Part shown: positions 63,088 to 64,000 of the stretch, in pieces | How the letters are laid out: every line of letters starts with the position of its first letter | Position numbering within the stretch: the first letter of the stretch is position 1 | Assembly: GCA_947168665.1 (NCBI GenBank) | Contig: CAMVMX010000011.1 | Coordinates: 55,085 to 119,084, forward strand | Direction: 5' to 3' | Length of the DNA stretch: 64,000 nucleotides | DNA from: an uncultured Bacteroidales bacterium | GTDB lineage: Bacteria > Bacteroidota > Bacteroidia > Bacteroidales > P3 | The notes under the pieces: model-generated | Seen by the model: only the letters and a program-made list of their open reading frames with translations | Told to the model about the DNA's origin: nothing | Databases searched by the model: none | Made by a program: the position numbers and the translations under genes

Positions 63088-64000
63088 ATGAAAAAGTTAT
63101 TTTTAATGGCAGCGGCGCTGCTTTGCCAAGGGATACTGACGGCCCAGGCACCGGCAAGCGGAATGGACACCATCTTTGCCCGAAACCCTACATATCTGTA
63201 TACGAGAGGGTGGGCGGACCCCTTCGACTCTGTGCAGCCGCCTCCTTTTCTTACGGAAACACCGACAGTTCGTTTTGGTTCTTTCGCGTGGATAGACCAT
63301 ATGGGTTTAGAAGAAGCCATGAAATACGATGTTGACACCACACGGAAAATCATCGGCGCCGCGGTGTCCCTCATATTGGACCCTACTGAATGGGGAATAG
63401 GTCGGGTATGGTCCGACACCAATTTGGCAAACTGGATTGAATACCTGAAGATTTATCTCCACGTCAATGACTCAATGGTCATGATGAGGGAAAAGGCATT
63501 CAATGTGCTGGACACCTCCCGTTGGATGTATTCTTATTGGGGCGAAACGACACCTCATGCTATGCCCGGGCAGGACAGAACACGCTATTTCCCCACTTAC
63601 GAAGTGTATTTCGACAAACCCTTGGAAGTATACGACTCCTTTTATCTGGCTCTGACCCATAGGTCGAGTTGTCTCGGAGACTCTGTCTACAATCAAGAGC
63701 TGGGATACAACGAGTTCGTATATGCGCAACAACGATCCTGCATGTATCACTTGGAATACTTTGATACCAGCCTCTCACACATGACTTACGCAGAACATGA
63801 CAGCCTGTATAGAATAGACGCTGCCATACTTTTTATTGACCAGTATATAACTCCCGGATGGGTCTTTTTCCCGAATATAAACTCGTGGAGTGGTCCGGAT
63901 GATGTTGATTTGAAAGTTATAGATATCGTGCGGCCATTCCTGTTCCCCATCATCGACACCACGGGCATGGGGCTGCACGCCGGCACCCCCTGCCGCAAGG
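63088..64000 (+). CDS. Secreted protein of unknown function, 5' part
   Basis: A frame that runs off the window after 304 codons. It starts with a signal peptide (MKKLFLMAAALLCQGILTAQ) and then has no recognisable domain; the first mature segment, GMDTIFARNPTYLYTRGWAD, and several tryptophan/tyrosine-rich strands suggest an extracellular beta-rich protein. Related proteins of Bacteroidota often end in a type IX sorting domain, which would lie beyond the window. No family name is offered. Confidence 0.78.
   Translation, partial: MKKLFLMAAALLCQGILTAQAPASGMDTIFARNPTYLYTRGWADPFDSVQPPPFLTETPTVRFGSFAWIDHMGLEEAMKYDVDTTRKIIGAAVSLILDPTEWGIGRVWSDTNLANWIEYLKIYLHVNDSMVMMREKAFNVLDTSRWMYSYWGETTPHAMPGQDRTRYFPTYEVYFDKPLEVYDSFYLALTHRSSCLGDSVYNQELGYNEFVYAQQRSCMYHLEYFDTSLSHMTYAEHDSLYRIDAAILFIDQYITPGWVFFPNINSWSGPDDVDLKVIDIVRPFLFPIIDTTGMGLHAGTPCRK

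Overview
The window looks like chromosome from a member of the Bacteroidota, probably order Bacteroidales. The evidence is: promoter -7 boxes of the TAnnTTTG type in front of many genes; a SprE/PorW-like lipoprotein paired with a bactofilin; large secreted proteins ending in a gliding/type IX secretion (T9SS) C-terminal domain; DUF4199, DUF3822 and BspA-type leucine-rich-repeat proteins; and no strong Shine-Dalgarno sequences. Species cannot be assigned from the sequence alone.

Layout. 1-4.1 kb: end of a SpoU methyltransferase, priA on the minus strand, and a group 1 glycosyltransferase. 4.4-22.8 kb: a long plus-strand run of mostly housekeeping genes: lepB, a cyclophilin, an OmpR-type response regulator, an MBL hydrolase, two family 2 glycosyltransferases, DUF4199, ychF, the SprE/PorW-like lipoprotein, bactofilin, an amino-sugar-kinase/RapZ-C fusion, a membrane-anchored unknown, DUF3822, rsmD, purC, a CYTH protein, a YfcC-type carrier and an M28 peptidase. 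22.8-23.4 kb holds short tandem repeats and a terminator. 23.4-30.2 kb: a TPR protein and gyrA on minus, divergent from clpC on plus.

30.2-40.1 kb is the main accessory region. It is a minus-strand type I restriction-modification operon (hsdM, hsdS, hsdR) with five additional genes inside it: a HEPN/minimal-nucleotidyltransferase pair, a RhuM-family protein, a small membrane/coiled-coil protein and a Fic protein. A REP-associated (IS200-like) Y1 transposase with its palindromes also sits inside the operon. Apart from the transposase block, the genes are tightly packed or overlapping, which suggests co-expression as one defence module.

40.2-56.3 kb: gcvP; a PAS-LuxR-type regulator divergent from a BspA-like lipoprotein, with paired palindromes between them; a membrane protein with a zincin signature; two tandem paralogous T9SS-type secreted proteins; a small unknown; an orphan XRE regulator; proS; an outer-membrane barrel; and a GH25-like protein that has lost its catalytic residues. 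56.4-62.4 kb: ligA, dapF, a cation:proton antiporter and dnaX on minus. dnaX carries an in-frame amber codon exactly where the clamp-loader part ends. 62.4-64 kb: a GC-rich non-coding patch, a very short leader-like ORF, and the start of a secreted protein that runs off the window.

The observations I would follow up first are the dnaX amber codon (possible gamma/tau switch), the crowded type I R-M operon, the kinase/RapZ fusion, the palindromes beside the LuxR gene, and the pseudo-GH25.
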